In this document: positions 1-8,483 of the stretch, one piece after another
Position numbering within the stretch: position 1 is the first letter of the stretch
How the letters are laid out: every line of letters begins with the position of its first letter
NCBI GenBank assembly: GCA_965200685.1
Contig: OZ241379.1
Coordinates: forward strand, 4,278,001-4,342,000
Source: Bin5 sp965200685
GTDB lineage: Bacteria > Chloroflexota > Anaerolineae > Caldilineales > Caldilineaceae
DNA: 64,000 nucleotides
Reading direction: 5' to 3'
The notes under the pieces: generated by a model
What the model was told of the DNA's origin: nothing
What the model saw: the letters and a program-made list of their open reading frames with translations, nothing else
Databases searched by the model: none
Made by a program: the position numbers and the translations under genes

Positions 1-2
1 CC

Positions 3-1247
3 GGCGTGGACCCCCGCGGCCAAACAGTCGTCTGGTGGCATCAACACAGCGGGTCCCGGGAGGAGAAATTGGCGGTTATCGTCGATGACTTCAACAGTAG
101 CAACGAATGTGGCCTTACTGTCGAAGCGCAGAATCAGGGCGGCTACAACGACATCCGCGACAAGGTAAACGCCAGCACCGCTTCTGGCGAGCAGCCGGCT
201 AATGTGGTCGTCGGCTATCAGAACGATCAGGCATTTTACCAGCTGAACGATGTACTGGCCGACTTCGACAAGTTTATTGATGATCCGACCTGGGGTCTGA
301 CAGCAGAGGAGAAGGCTGACTTTTTCCCCAGCTTTATCGAGCAAGGTGTCCATCCGGTTTTTGACAACCAACGCCTGGGCTTCCCGCCGAATCGCTCAAT
401 GGAGGTCCTGTATTACAACCAGACGTGGCTGGAAGAGTTGGGCTTTGACGGGCCGCCGACGACACCAGCAGAGTTTGAAGAGATGGCCTGCGCGGCCGCA
501 GAAGCGAACGGCGATGGCACCGGCGGCTACATTCTGCGGGATGACGCCTCAGCGACAGCCTCATGGACATTTGCCTTTGGCGGCAATGTCTTGAACGAAG
601 ACAACACCGGCTACGTGTACAATGGCCAAGCCACAAGCGATGCCATAACCATGCTGAAACGCATGCTTGATAATGGCTGCGCCTACTTCTTCACAGAAGG
701 ATACCCGAATCCTGAGTTCGCGGCTCGCCGAGCGAGCTTCACACAGGGGTCCAGCTCCGGCCTTCCCTTCTACGCCAATGATATGAAGACCGTTGCCGAA
801 GAAATGGGCCGTGCTATGGACGAGTGGGGCGTGACTGCGATTCCCCATACGACTGCAAATCCCGCACAGAATATCTACGGTGCTGACATTATGATCACCG
901 CCGGCCCGCCAGAACAGGAGCTGGCGTCTTGGGTGTTCATTAAGTGGTTCACCTCGCCGCAAACCCAAGCCAGATGGGTAGAGGCCAGCAACTACTTCCC
1001 CACCCGTGCGGGCACAGAAGAATATTTGGGCGACTACGTGGAGCAAAATCCCCAGTACGGCTCAGCCCTATCCCTACTGCAATACGGCGTATACGAGCCG
1101 CAGCTCATCTCCTACCAGGCTGTGCGCGATGCAGTAGAGACAGCCTTCAATGAAATTATGCAGGGTGCGGATATCCAAACGACCCTGGATACATTGACGA
1201 CAACGGCCAATGAGCTACAGGAAGAACTGATGGGGGAGACGGAATAG
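3..1247 (+). CDS. ABC transporter sugar-binding protein, family 1 (5' truncated by window edge)
   Basis: This is a periplasmic or lipid-anchored solute-binding protein of the family 1 (UgpB/MalE-like) type, which captures a sugar or polyol for an ABC importer. The visible part is about 414 residues. It opens directly in mature sequence (VVWWHQHSG), with no signal peptide or lipobox, and the frame stays open to the window edge, so the true start lies upstream. The GTG at base 6 is not a credible start. The YNDIRDKVN segment and the cluster of aromatic residues around residues 240-300 fit the family. The matching permeases are not visible downstream and may lie upstream of the window. A strong palindrome follows the stop. 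The substrate cannot be assigned. Confidence 0.85.
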   Translation, partial: GVDPRGQTVVWWHQHSGSREEKLAVIVDDFNSSNECGLTVEAQNQGGYNDIRDKVNASTASGEQPANVVVGYQNDQAFYQLNDVLADFDKFIDDPTWGLTAEEKADFFPSFIEQGVHPVFDNQRLGFPPNRSMEVLYYNQTWLEELGFDGPPTTPAEFEEMACAAAEANGDGTGGYILRDDASATASWTFAFGGNVLNEDNTGYVYNGQATSDAITMLKRMLDNGCAYFFTEGYPNPEFAARRASFTQGSSSGLPFYANDMKTVAEEMGRAMDEWGVTAIPHTTANPAQNIYGADIMITAGPPEQELASWVFIKWFTSPQTQARWVEASNYFPTRAGTEEYLGDYVEQNPQYGSALSLLQYGVYEPQLISYQAVRDAVETAFNEIMQGADIQTTLDTLTTTANELQEELMGETE

Positions 1248-1260
1248 GAAATCCCAGTGG

Positions 1261-1298
1261 AGTGGCTAATGGAGAGAAGGTACTCTCCATTAGCCACT
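1261..1298. terminator. Perfect 16-bp inverted repeat between convergent genes
   Basis: AGTGGCTAATGGAGAG at 1261-1276 is perfectly complementary to 1283-1298, with a 6-base loop. It lies between the stop codons of two convergent genes. It has no long T-run, so a bidirectional terminator or a palindromic repeat are both possible. Its AGTGGC/GCCACT ends match the dispersed intergenic palindromes described in the findings. Confidence 0.55.
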
Positions 1299-1302
1299 GG
1301 TG

Positions 1303-2073
1303 TTAGTCTTCGTCTGTGTCCTGATTTTTGCGCGGGCGTGGGCTGAAGCGCAGCCCTTTGAATCGCTCAAAATGTCGTAGGCTGCCGTCCTCCTGCTTTT
1401 CTCCCCAACGTGAACGCATGCCCTCCTCCATGGCCTGCAGATCCAGGAACTGGCTCTTATGACAGAGAATCGCCTGTAGCTTCAGTTCGATGTCCTCGGT
1501 AATGTCTACCTCGATATCGACATTCTCTGCACCACTGATATACAACTGACTGATCTTGTGGGGTGGATATCCTTCATCCGCGATCTCTGGATAGAACATG
1601 GGATTGTCGGCCGCCGGGAAGATTGCCTCCAGCGCGACGAGACCGGCATTGCGGTGATCCGGATGGTTGATGTAACCACGCCCAGAAAAGTAACGGTCCG
1701 GGCAAGGGCAGATGATCAACTGTGGGCGAATGCGGCGGATCTCGCGGCAGACTCGCCGGCGGGTCTGCGCGGTCGGGCGCAGGAAACCGTCCTCTTCACC
1801 CATAAAGAGCACACCTTTCACGCCGCATAGGGCCGCGGCTTTGCGCTGCTCCTCCTTTCGCATCAGAATCAGTTGATTGCGGGTCACAAGAGGATTATGG
1901 TTGCCCTTGTCACCATTTGTCAGAATCATATAGGTGACCTCAATGCCCTGGCGGACCATCTGCATAACAGAACCAGCACAAGAGAAATCCGGATCATCCG
2001 GGTGCGCCATAATCACAAGCGCACGCTCAACCTCTGCCCAGTCCGGCTTCTGCATTTCGTGGGAATCGGCCAT
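1303..2073 (-). CDS. PIG-L/LmbE family deacetylase
   Basis: A 256-residue protein of the LmbE/PIG-L family of zinc-dependent N-acetylglucosaminyl-type deacetylases, whose members remove acetyl groups from GlcNAc-containing lipids, mycothiol precursors or bacillithiol precursors. The metal-binding motif AHPDDPDFSCAG is near residues 23-34, and a downstream NHPDHRNAG (residues about 135-143) supplies the third ligand region. AGGAG lies 9 bases before the ATG, supporting this start. No signal peptide is evident, so it is probably cytoplasmic. It is followed on the same strand side by a convergent gene and preceded by a ferredoxin gene about 110 bases upstream. The actual substrate is unknown. 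Confidence 0.85.
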   Translation of the reverse strand: MADSHEMQKPDWAEVERALVIMAHPDDPDFSCAGSVMQMVRQGIEVTYMILTNGDKGNHNPLVTRNQLILMRKEEQRKAAALCGVKGVLFMGEEDGFLRPTAQTRRRVCREIRRIRPQLIICPCPDRYFSGRGYINHPDHRNAGLVALEAIFPAADNPMFYPEIADEGYPPHKISQLYISGAENVDIEVDITEDIELKLQAILCHKSQFLDLQAMEEGMRSRWGEKQEDGSLRHFERFKGLRFSPRPRKNQDTDED

Positions 2074-2183
2074 TGGAATCGTCTCCTGAGGGTACGAATG
2101 CCTGCTTGGCAGGATTTGGGTAGGACTTCGGAAAGAAAAGCCCCCGCGGGCGCAGGGGCAGAATTCCGGCGAATGGTGCGGGT

Positions 2184-2459
2184 TTAGACCATTTCAAGAG
2201 CTGAATAGCCCGGACCTTCTTCAAAGTACATTGCGTTCAGCTCAGTCGTGTAGGCGTACTCCTCCGGCAAGTCCTCTTCAGGAAGAATCGCGTCCACCGG
2301 GCATTCCGGCACACATGCACCACAATCAATGCACGTATCCGGGTCAATATAATACCAGGGCCACTCTTCCTCCGGCATACCGGGGATAATACATTCAACG
2401 GGGCAGACCTCAACACAGGCACCGTCCCGAATACACAGATCAAAGATAACGTGAGTCAT
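2184..2459 (-). CDS. Ferredoxin with two iron-sulfur cluster motifs
   Basis: A 91-residue soluble ferredoxin for low-potential electron transfer. The N-terminal motif has spacing C-x5-C-x3-C-P (CIRDGACVEVCP), typical of a [3Fe-4S] or modified cluster in 7Fe ferredoxins. The second motif, CIDCGACVPECP, is a canonical [4Fe-4S] site. The start was set at the ATG at 2459 because GGAGG lies 5 bases before it; an upstream TTG/ATG pair would give 4-5 extra residues that overlap this ribosome-binding site. The C-terminal third is acidic. The gene stands alone, so its redox partner is not indicated. Confidence 0.9.
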   Translation of the reverse strand: MTHVIFDLCIRDGACVEVCPVECIIPGMPEEEWPWYYIDPDTCIDCGACVPECPVDAILPEEDLPEEYAYTTELNAMYFEEGPGYSALEMV

Positions 2460-2612
2460 TGAAGCCTCCATCAAGCTAATTGGGCCATTGAATGAATCAA
2501 TATGACACGGACATACATCCTTGCCTACGATTCAAGAGAACAATACAACAGAGTTGATAGCCTATGCAAATTCTTTTATTGGTTTGATGCCGTAGAACGG
2601 CTCCCATGCTCA

Positions 2613-4103
2613 TCAGCGCTGCGGCAATGAACTGATAGGGTCGGTTGCCCGCGGATCCATTGCCATCCGAATGAACTCGGACAACGCCTCTTTAGCCTGG
2701 GCCAACGCCGGCGGATGCACATACATCATATGGCCGGCTTCATAATAGCTCATGCTGATGTTCTGTTGCAAAGCCGGGTCAAGCTCCAAGTGATTGAATG
2801 TGTAGGCAGTGGCAAAATAAGGCGTTGCTAGATCGTAATAGCCATTGGCTACATGTATGTGTAGATACGGGTTCTGGCTCATGGTCTGCCGCAGGGTTTC
2901 CGCCACATTCAGGTACTGATTGGAGCTGTAGTCCCAGGTGCGGAACAGATTGGCTAGGATCTCATAGGGGAGATCACTGTCAAAACGCAGGGAACGGCGG
3001 ATGTAATCATTGATGGTGGCTGCGTACAGCCCATGAATCGCACTACTGCTGGGGTCGTGCTCAAAGATCTCGCCGGCCGCGTCCCGGTCCACACCCACGA
3101 AGCGGCTGTCCAAACGCCCGACAGTGCGGCGTTGGGCCCGCAGGAGTTCCTTGGTAAAGCGGAAGATCTGCACACGCAGATTGGCACGGGCGACATAGGC
3201 CGCGGTTAAGCCGATATAGCGAGCGACACGTTCAGCAATGGCCATCTGCTCTGTTTGGGACAAGGCCGCGCCTTGCATCAATGCCAGCGTATAGTCCTCC
3301 AAGGCAAATGTCTCCACCTCGTCCAAGAGATCCCGCAGGGGCCTCTCCTGCAAGTCCGGCGGCAGTTTTTTGTGATACCAAGCGGTCGCGCTGTATGTGG
3401 GCAGGAAGAGAATATAGGGAAGGTCGTTGCCAACCACAAAACGGGCTGTCTGAAAGTTGAGGATCGACGAAATCAGCATGATTCCATTGAGGAAAAGGCC
3501 ATGGCGGGTCTGCAAATAGCCAGCAAGCCCGGCCGCACGCGTGGTCCCGTAACTTTCGCCAATCAAGAATTTCGGCGAAGACCAACGCTGTAGACGGCTG
3601 GTGATCAGCCGGATAAATGCCCCAACCGATTCGATGTCCCTATCGTAGCCGTGAAACTGCTTGGCCTCTTGGCCCGGGGTCGGGCGGCTATAGCCGGTGC
3701 TGACCGGATCGATAAAGACCAAATCCGTCACATCCAGAAGTGAAAATGGGTTCTCCTCCAAGCGGTAGGGTGGCGGTGGTACTGTGCCATCTTGATTCAT
3801 GCTGACAATACGCGGCCCCAACATGCCCAGATGCATCCACACCGACGAGGAACCCGGCCCCCCATTGAACGAAAATGTGATGGGCCGCAAGGCCGGGTCA
3901 GCCACATCCTCTCGGATGTACGCTACATAAAAGATGGACGCCTTGGCCTTGCCCTCATCATCTTTCAGTAAGGCGGTACCGGCTATGGCGGTGTACGCGA
4001 TTGTTGCGCCATCAATGATAAGCGTGTGTTTGGTTTCAACCCGCTGTTCCTGCGGCTCTTTGTCCTGCGGATCCTCTGCCTTGTTTTGATCTGGCGCGGC
4101 CAA
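2613..4103 (-). CDS. Peptidase S10-like serine carboxypeptidase
   Basis: A 496-residue alpha/beta-hydrolase of the serine carboxypeptidase (S10) type. The oxyanion region FSFNGGPGSSS is near residue 78. The nucleophile serine is in GESYGTTRAAG near residue 183, the acidic residue in NGYYDLATPYF near residue 418, and the catalytic histidine in EAGHMMYVH near residue 455. The start is a TTG with GGAG 6 bases upstream; no ATG gives a better fit. The N-terminus is charged and lacks a clear signal peptide, which is unusual for a family that is mostly secreted or vacuolar, so localisation is uncertain. It is monocistronic and divergent from the ATPase gene at 4314. Confidence 0.85.
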   Translation of the reverse strand: MAAPDQNKAEDPQDKEPQEQRVETKHTLIIDGATIAYTAIAGTALLKDDEGKAKASIFYVAYIREDVADPALRPITFSFNGGPGSSSVWMHLGMLGPRIVSMNQDGTVPPPPYRLEENPFSLLDVTDLVFIDPVSTGYSRPTPGQEAKQFHGYDRDIESVGAFIRLITSRLQRWSSPKFLIGESYGTTRAAGLAGYLQTRHGLFLNGIMLISSILNFQTARFVVGNDLPYILFLPTYSATAWYHKKLPPDLQERPLRDLLDEVETFALEDYTLALMQGAALSQTEQMAIAERVARYIGLTAAYVARANLRVQIFRFTKELLRAQRRTVGRLDSRFVGVDRDAAGEIFEHDPSSSAIHGLYAATINDYIRRSLRFDSDLPYEILANLFRTWDYSSNQYLNVAETLRQTMSQNPYLHIHVANGYYDLATPYFATAYTFNHLELDPALQQNISMSYYEAGHMMYVHPPALAQAKEALSEFIRMAMDPRATDPISSLPQR

Positions 4104-4313
4104 GATGAACTCCTTGGGTGATTGTTCAAGCGACCTTGTGACAGCTATAGTTTACACAAATCATGGACAACTTACAGCAAGATTCACAAAAATTGCTACC
4201 CTCCATTGGATAGAAATACACATTATATGATACAATTATAACTGTAGCCAAAATCTTGCATTGCAGATGAATTCCTTCGCGATAAGCCGAAGTAAGCATA
4301 CAGAGGTGATATC

Positions 4314-5495
4314 ATGCTGCTCAAATCTATAAAAGTCAAAGGCATGTTGTCTTTCAGAGATATGTCGCTGGATTTGTGCCCCCTGAATGTGCTCATCGGC
4401 CCGAATGCCTCTGGTAAATCCAATCTGATTGAGATGGTTGCTTTATTACAAGCTGCTCCCAGAGATTTGGCAGGGTTTGTGCGGCGGAACGGCGGTATAT
4501 CAGATTGGTTTTGGAAAGGGGAAAGAGGCAGGGAAAATGGCGATGGGGGCAGCATAGAGGTGCTGATCGAATCTCCCGAAGGCTCAATGCCGGTACGGTA
4601 CATACTGGACCTAGCACGACGCGGTCAAGTGCTAGATGTTCTTGCCGAACGTTTGGAAAACGAAAAACCCTTTCCTAGATATGATAATCCGTATTACTTC
4701 TTTCGTATTGCAGAAGGTCAAGGTAGAGTAGCAGTTCGGGACTCAGAAGAAGGTAGCCACTCTCAGTATATTTCAACTGAAGACCTCACCCCTGGACAAT
4801 CTCTTCTGCGGGAAATACGGGAGCCGACTCTTTATCCCATTGTTACATCTATCGGCAAACAGTTGAATTCTATTCGACTGTATAGAGAATGGAATTTAGG
4901 CAAAATTCGAGGACCACAGCCTACAGATTTGCCCAACGACTTCTTGGACGAAGATTTCTCAAATCTCGCCCTTGTTCTCAACCAACTAGAAGTTGAGGCT
5001 TCATTTCGTGAAATTGAGAGAAATCTCCAGCACTTCTATGAGATATATGAGCGAGTGATCGTTGGAATTCAAGCCAATACGGCTCAATTGCGGATTCGTG
5101 AAAAGGGCGGCCTAGCGAATGTCATTCCGGCAACTCGCTTATCAGACGGGACTCTCAGATTTCTCTCCTTATTGGTTATCCTCTGCCACCCCAAGCCACC
5201 GCCCTTAATCTGCATTGAAGAACCGGAATTAGGCTTGCATCCAGACATAATTCCGCGAATTGCAGAGCTTCTCAAGTCTGCGTCTGAGCGTACTCAACTC
5301 ATCATCACAACTCATTCTGAGAAACTGATCGACGAACTTTCAGATGACCCTGAGAGCGTGGTCATCTGCGAGCGCGACCCGGAATTCGGCAGCGAATTCC
5401 AAAGACTCTCAAAGCAGGAGCTAGAATCGTGGTTGGAACGCTATCAGCTCGGAGAACTCTGGCAAAAGGGTGAAATAGGCGGCACCCGATGGTAA
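4314..5495 (+). CDS. Stand-alone AAA (SMC/RecF-like) ATPase
   Basis: A 393-residue ATPase of the AAA_21/RecF-like ABC class. Walker A is GPNASGKSNLIE near residue 28, the signature region is RLSDGTLRFLSLL near residue 275, and Walker B with the D-loop is ICIEEPELGLHPD near residue 297. The H-motif histidine is in ITTHSEKLIDEL near residue 330. The C-terminus ends without a TOPRIM nuclease domain, so it is not a full OLD protein. Such single ATPases occur in DNA repair and in defence loci. No partner gene is adjacent: divergent S10 peptidase on one side, convergent argJ on the other. The region just upstream is AT-rich and may hold its promoter. Function unknown beyond ATP hydrolysis. Confidence 0.8.
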   Translation: MLLKSIKVKGMLSFRDMSLDLCPLNVLIGPNASGKSNLIEMVALLQAAPRDLAGFVRRNGGISDWFWKGERGRENGDGGSIEVLIESPEGSMPVRYILDLARRGQVLDVLAERLENEKPFPRYDNPYYFFRIAEGQGRVAVRDSEEGSHSQYISTEDLTPGQSLLREIREPTLYPIVTSIGKQLNSIRLYREWNLGKIRGPQPTDLPNDFLDEDFSNLALVLNQLEVEASFREIERNLQHFYEIYERVIVGIQANTAQLRIREKGGLANVIPATRLSDGTLRFLSLLVILCHPKPPPLICIEEPELGLHPDIIPRIAELLKSASERTQLIITTHSEKLIDELSDDPESVVICERDPEFGSEFQRLSKQELESWLERYQLGELWQKGEIGGTRW

Positions 5496-5630
5496 GAGAA
5501 ATCCGCCTCTATTTTTTAACTCATTGCATTACAGAGAAGCGCTCTCTATGAGACAATGAAGACATCCTGCTTAGTAGCGTTCTTCCCGCAGTCTACCAAG
5601 CAGGTATGTCTCTCAATGACGGTCTCCGCT

Positions 5631-6887
5631 CTATGTCCGATAGTCTCCGTTGATTGTCACATAATCGTGGCTCAGGTCACAGGTCCAGACAGTGGCCGCA
5701 CCATCCCCCACTCCGAGGGATACCCGCACACTGATTTCGCTTTCCGCGAAGATGGCAGCGGCATCCTCTTCCAGATAGGAGGTCGGCGTACCCGCGTCAA
5801 CCAATTGTAGCTCTGGGTTGCCCGCCTGAGGTTCTCCGGGGGCAATGAACAGATGGGCCTTGGCAGGGTCCACCTGCGCGCCGGAATACCCGACCGCGCA
5901 GAGGATGCGGCCCCAGTTGGCATCGCTACCATAGAAAGCGGTCTTGACTAGCGGACTGGTGGCGATGGTGTTGGCGATCTGATGGGCCTCGGCGTCAGTG
6001 GCCGCGCCTTCGACCTGCACGGACACGAACTTTGTCACGCCCTCGCCGTTGCGTACAATCAACTTGGCCAGATCAATGGACACAGCGGTCAGCGCGTCCA
6101 AGAATACAGCGTAATCGGCCCCCATGTCGGTGATCTCGGCATTGCCCGCAGCCCCATTGGCCATCACCAGTACTGTGTCATTTGTGCTGGAATCGCCATC
6201 AATACTGATACGGTTGAAGCTACGATTGACAGCAGAATTCAGGGCCTGTTGCAGTAAAGGCTGGGCAATCTGCACATCTGTCGCCAGCGTTGCCAGCATG
6301 GTCGCCATATTCGGATGAATCATCCCCGCGCCTTTACCGATGCCGGTAATCGTTACGGTCCGCCCGCTGACTTCCACTTGGCGGGATGCCCATTTGGGAA
6401 ATACATCGGTGGTTATAATGGCTTCGGCTGCTTCCTGCCAGCCATCCGCGCGCAATTGGGCAGCCACCGTTGGAATCCCTGCCTCAATGACGGCAATGGG
6501 CAATTGCACACCGATGACACCGGTACTCATCACACATGCAGTGCTGTCCGTGCTGCCCAAGGCCCTCTCCGTAGCCTCCGCCATGCGCCGGGCGTTGGCA
6601 TTGCCCTCAGCACTGGTGCAAGCGTTGGCATTGCCGCTATTGATGACCACTGCATGCACACTTTCCGGGTTCAGTTGCAGCAGATTGCGATCATACAACA
6701 CGGGGGCCGCGGGGAAAGCGTTCTTCGTGAACACGGCCGCAGCTCGGCAGGCTGTGGAACTGGCAATCAGTGCCAGATCCAACGCGCCATTGGGTTTAAT
6801 GCCACAGTGGATCCCCGCCGTGTCAAAGTTGGTAACGGCTAGAGGGGGAGTAGCGGGTGGGGGAAAGGTATGGGTTGAAGATAACAT
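5631..6887 (-). CDS. argJ: Bifunctional glutamate N-acetyltransferase / amino-acid acetyltransferase (ornithine acetyltransferase)
   Basis: A 418-residue ArgJ, which transfers acetyl from N-acetylornithine to glutamate in the cyclic arginine pathway. The self-cleavage site of the family is visible in GMIHPNMATMLATL, where the threonine of MATML becomes the N-terminus of the beta chain. Other family blocks include VVINSGNANACT, CVMSTGVIGV and SSTNDTVLVMANG. The start at 6887 has GGAGG 5 bases upstream; a longer frame reading upstream through that site is not needed. It lies 34 bases after argG on the same strand, so argG-argJ are probably co-transcribed. Whether it can also use acetyl-CoA (bifunctional) cannot be told from sequence by eye. 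Confidence 0.95.
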   Translation of the reverse strand: MLSSTHTFPPPATPPLAVTNFDTAGIHCGIKPNGALDLALIASSTACRAAAVFTKNAFPAAPVLYDRNLLQLNPESVHAVVINSGNANACTSAEGNANARRMAEATERALGSTDSTACVMSTGVIGVQLPIAVIEAGIPTVAAQLRADGWQEAAEAIITTDVFPKWASRQVEVSGRTVTITGIGKGAGMIHPNMATMLATLATDVQIAQPLLQQALNSAVNRSFNRISIDGDSSTNDTVLVMANGAAGNAEITDMGADYAVFLDALTAVSIDLAKLIVRNGEGVTKFVSVQVEGAATDAEAHQIANTIATSPLVKTAFYGSDANWGRILCAVGYSGAQVDPAKAHLFIAPGEPQAGNPELQLVDAGTPTSYLEEDAAAIFAESEISVRVSLGVGDGAATVWTCDLSHDYVTINGDYRT

Positions 6888-6921
6888 ATTCGCCTCCATG
6901 TGGTGCTGTGTAAGGAATCGG

Positions 6922-8184
6922 CTAATCTCTCTTAAAGGTATGATAGTTCGTCGTCTCGTACTCTGTCGCACCTGGGCCTTCTCGTCTGAGCATGGCTTCA
7001 ACTTTCAAGGGCAGCCCAAAGAGACGGATGAAACCATCGGCATCGGCCTGATTATAGACATCATCCTCATCAAAGGTGACGTAATCCTCTCGATACAGGC
7101 TGTCGGGCGATTTGCGTCCGGCCAAGATGACGTGGCCTTTATAGAGCTTCAGCCGCACCGTCCCTGTAATGGCCTGTTCTGTCTCCTGTACGAAGGCATC
7201 TAGGGCCTGGCGTAAGGGTGTAAACCACTGGCCGTTGTATACCAATTCCGCGTAACGTAGCCCCATCTGTTGCTTCCAATGCAGGGTATCTTTGTCCAAG
7301 CAAAGTTGCTCAAGGGCTGCATGGGCCGTATACAAAATCGTGCCGCCTGGTGTTTCGTACACCCCGCGGCTTTTCATCCCTACCAGTCTGTTTTCTACAA
7401 GATCCACCCGTCCAATGCCGTGTCGACATCCCAATGTATTCAGATCCTGCAGCAGCTCTACTGGTCCCTTTGCCACGCCATTGATCCGTTCCGGTATGCC
7501 ACGGCGAAAGTACAGTTCCACATACTCCGGCTCGTCCGGTGCATCCTCCGGCGCGGTGGTCCATTCGAACATATCAGCCGGCGGCTCGTTCCATGGATCT
7601 TCTAGGGGGCCGCCTTCATTGCTCAGGTGCCACAAATTCCGGTCCTGGCTGTAGATGCGTTCGGCGGTGGCTTTCACGGGCACATTGTATTCGGCCGCAT
7701 AGTCCAGCGCATCCGAGCGGCCGCGGATGTCCCACTCCCGCCAAGGTGCGATGATCGTCAGTTTCGGATTCAGTGCCATGATGGTCAGCTCAAAGCGCAC
7801 CTGATCATTGCCTTTGCCGGTGGCACCATGGGCCACTGCGTCCGCGTTTTCTAATTCAGCGATCTCCACCAACCGTTTGGCGATGAGCGGGCGAGCAAAT
7901 GACGTACCCAACAGATAGTCGCGCTCATAGATGGCCCCGGCCTGCATTGTGGGGAATACGAAATCTGTCAGAAATTCGGCCCGCAGATCCTCTACATAGC
8001 ATTTGGTTGCGCCGGAGGCGATGGCTTTCTCCTCTAGGCCATCAAGTTCCTCCTCCTGGCCCAAATTGGCACAGAAGCAAACGACCTCACATCCGTAGTT
8101 GTTCCGCAACCACGGCACAATCACACTGGTATCCAATCCGCCAGAATAGGCGAGAACCGCCTTTCTGGCACCTTTGACAGCCAT
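6922..8184 (-). CDS. argG: Argininosuccinate synthase
   Basis: A 420-residue ArgG that joins citrulline and aspartate with ATP to give argininosuccinate. The N-terminal ATP-pyrophosphatase motif AYSGGLDTSV is at residues 10-19. Also present are HGATGKGNDQVRFE and, later, GRSDALDYAAEYNVP and DLVENRLVGMKSRG. Length is close to the family norm. The ATG at 8184 begins MAVKGARKAVLAYSGG, typical of the family; the upstream extension in frame is leader sequence. It is first in the argG-argJ unit and has a structured leader with an intrinsic-terminator-like hairpin upstream. Confidence 0.96.
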   Translation of the reverse strand: MAVKGARKAVLAYSGGLDTSVIVPWLRNNYGCEVVCFCANLGQEEELDGLEEKAIASGATKCYVEDLRAEFLTDFVFPTMQAGAIYERDYLLGTSFARPLIAKRLVEIAELENADAVAHGATGKGNDQVRFELTIMALNPKLTIIAPWREWDIRGRSDALDYAAEYNVPVKATAERIYSQDRNLWHLSNEGGPLEDPWNEPPADMFEWTTAPEDAPDEPEYVELYFRRGIPERINGVAKGPVELLQDLNTLGCRHGIGRVDLVENRLVGMKSRGVYETPGGTILYTAHAALEQLCLDKDTLHWKQQMGLRYAELVYNGQWFTPLRQALDAFVQETEQAITGTVRLKLYKGHVILAGRKSPDSLYREDYVTFDEDDVYNQADADGFIRLFGLPLKVEAMLRREGPGATEYETTNYHTFKRD

Positions 8185-8250
8185 AGATTTACTCCTAGTG
8201 TTGGAAAGGGGAATGCGTAGCAATCCGCTGGTTTCATTCTCCATGAGAAA

Positions 8251-8370
8251 CAAAAACGCCACCCCGGACAATCCGAAGTGGCATGCAGGAAACGAGGCGG
8301 AAGGCAGAGGCATACAACAGCTCTTGCGCTGCCGGTCTGCCTCTAAACAGTGCGCCCGCTTCCGGCGGGC
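8251..8370 (-). promoter_or_regulatory. Structured leader with terminator hairpin upstream of argG
   Basis: On the minus strand three hairpins precede argG. GCCCGC/GCGGGC lies at 8354-8370, and AGAGGCA/TGCCTCT at 8306-8344 encloses a second helix. An 11-bp stem (GCCACTTCGGA with TCCGGGGTGGC, loop TTG) at 8258-8282 is followed at once by GTTTTTGTTT. The last one has the form of an intrinsic terminator. It is about 67 bases before the argG start and about 200 bases after the P450 stop, so it could end the P450 transcript or act as an attenuator for argG. I do not see a T-box consensus. Confidence 0.6.
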
Positions 8371-8483
8371 CTCCTCCTGATCCGATCTCTTCTCTTCATC
8401 ATCACTCTCAGTGCCTTGTCAGAGGGTGTACAGATATATCATCAAACTGTCGCCCTGGTTCGCGTCCATGGCTGTGGCAGCAG

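Noticed and set aside
561..1046. Long minus-strand open frame inside the first gene
   Set aside because: It is antisense to a clear binding-protein coding sequence, has no recognisable domain and lacks a ribosome-binding site.
6340..7203. Plus-strand 287-codon open frame across argJ/argG
   Set aside because: It is antisense to two well-conserved arginine genes and low in any family similarity.
8251..8370. T-box riboswitch before argG
   Set aside because: No AGGGTGGNACCGCG antiterminator consensus or specifier-loop arrangement can be found; only generic hairpins and a terminator.
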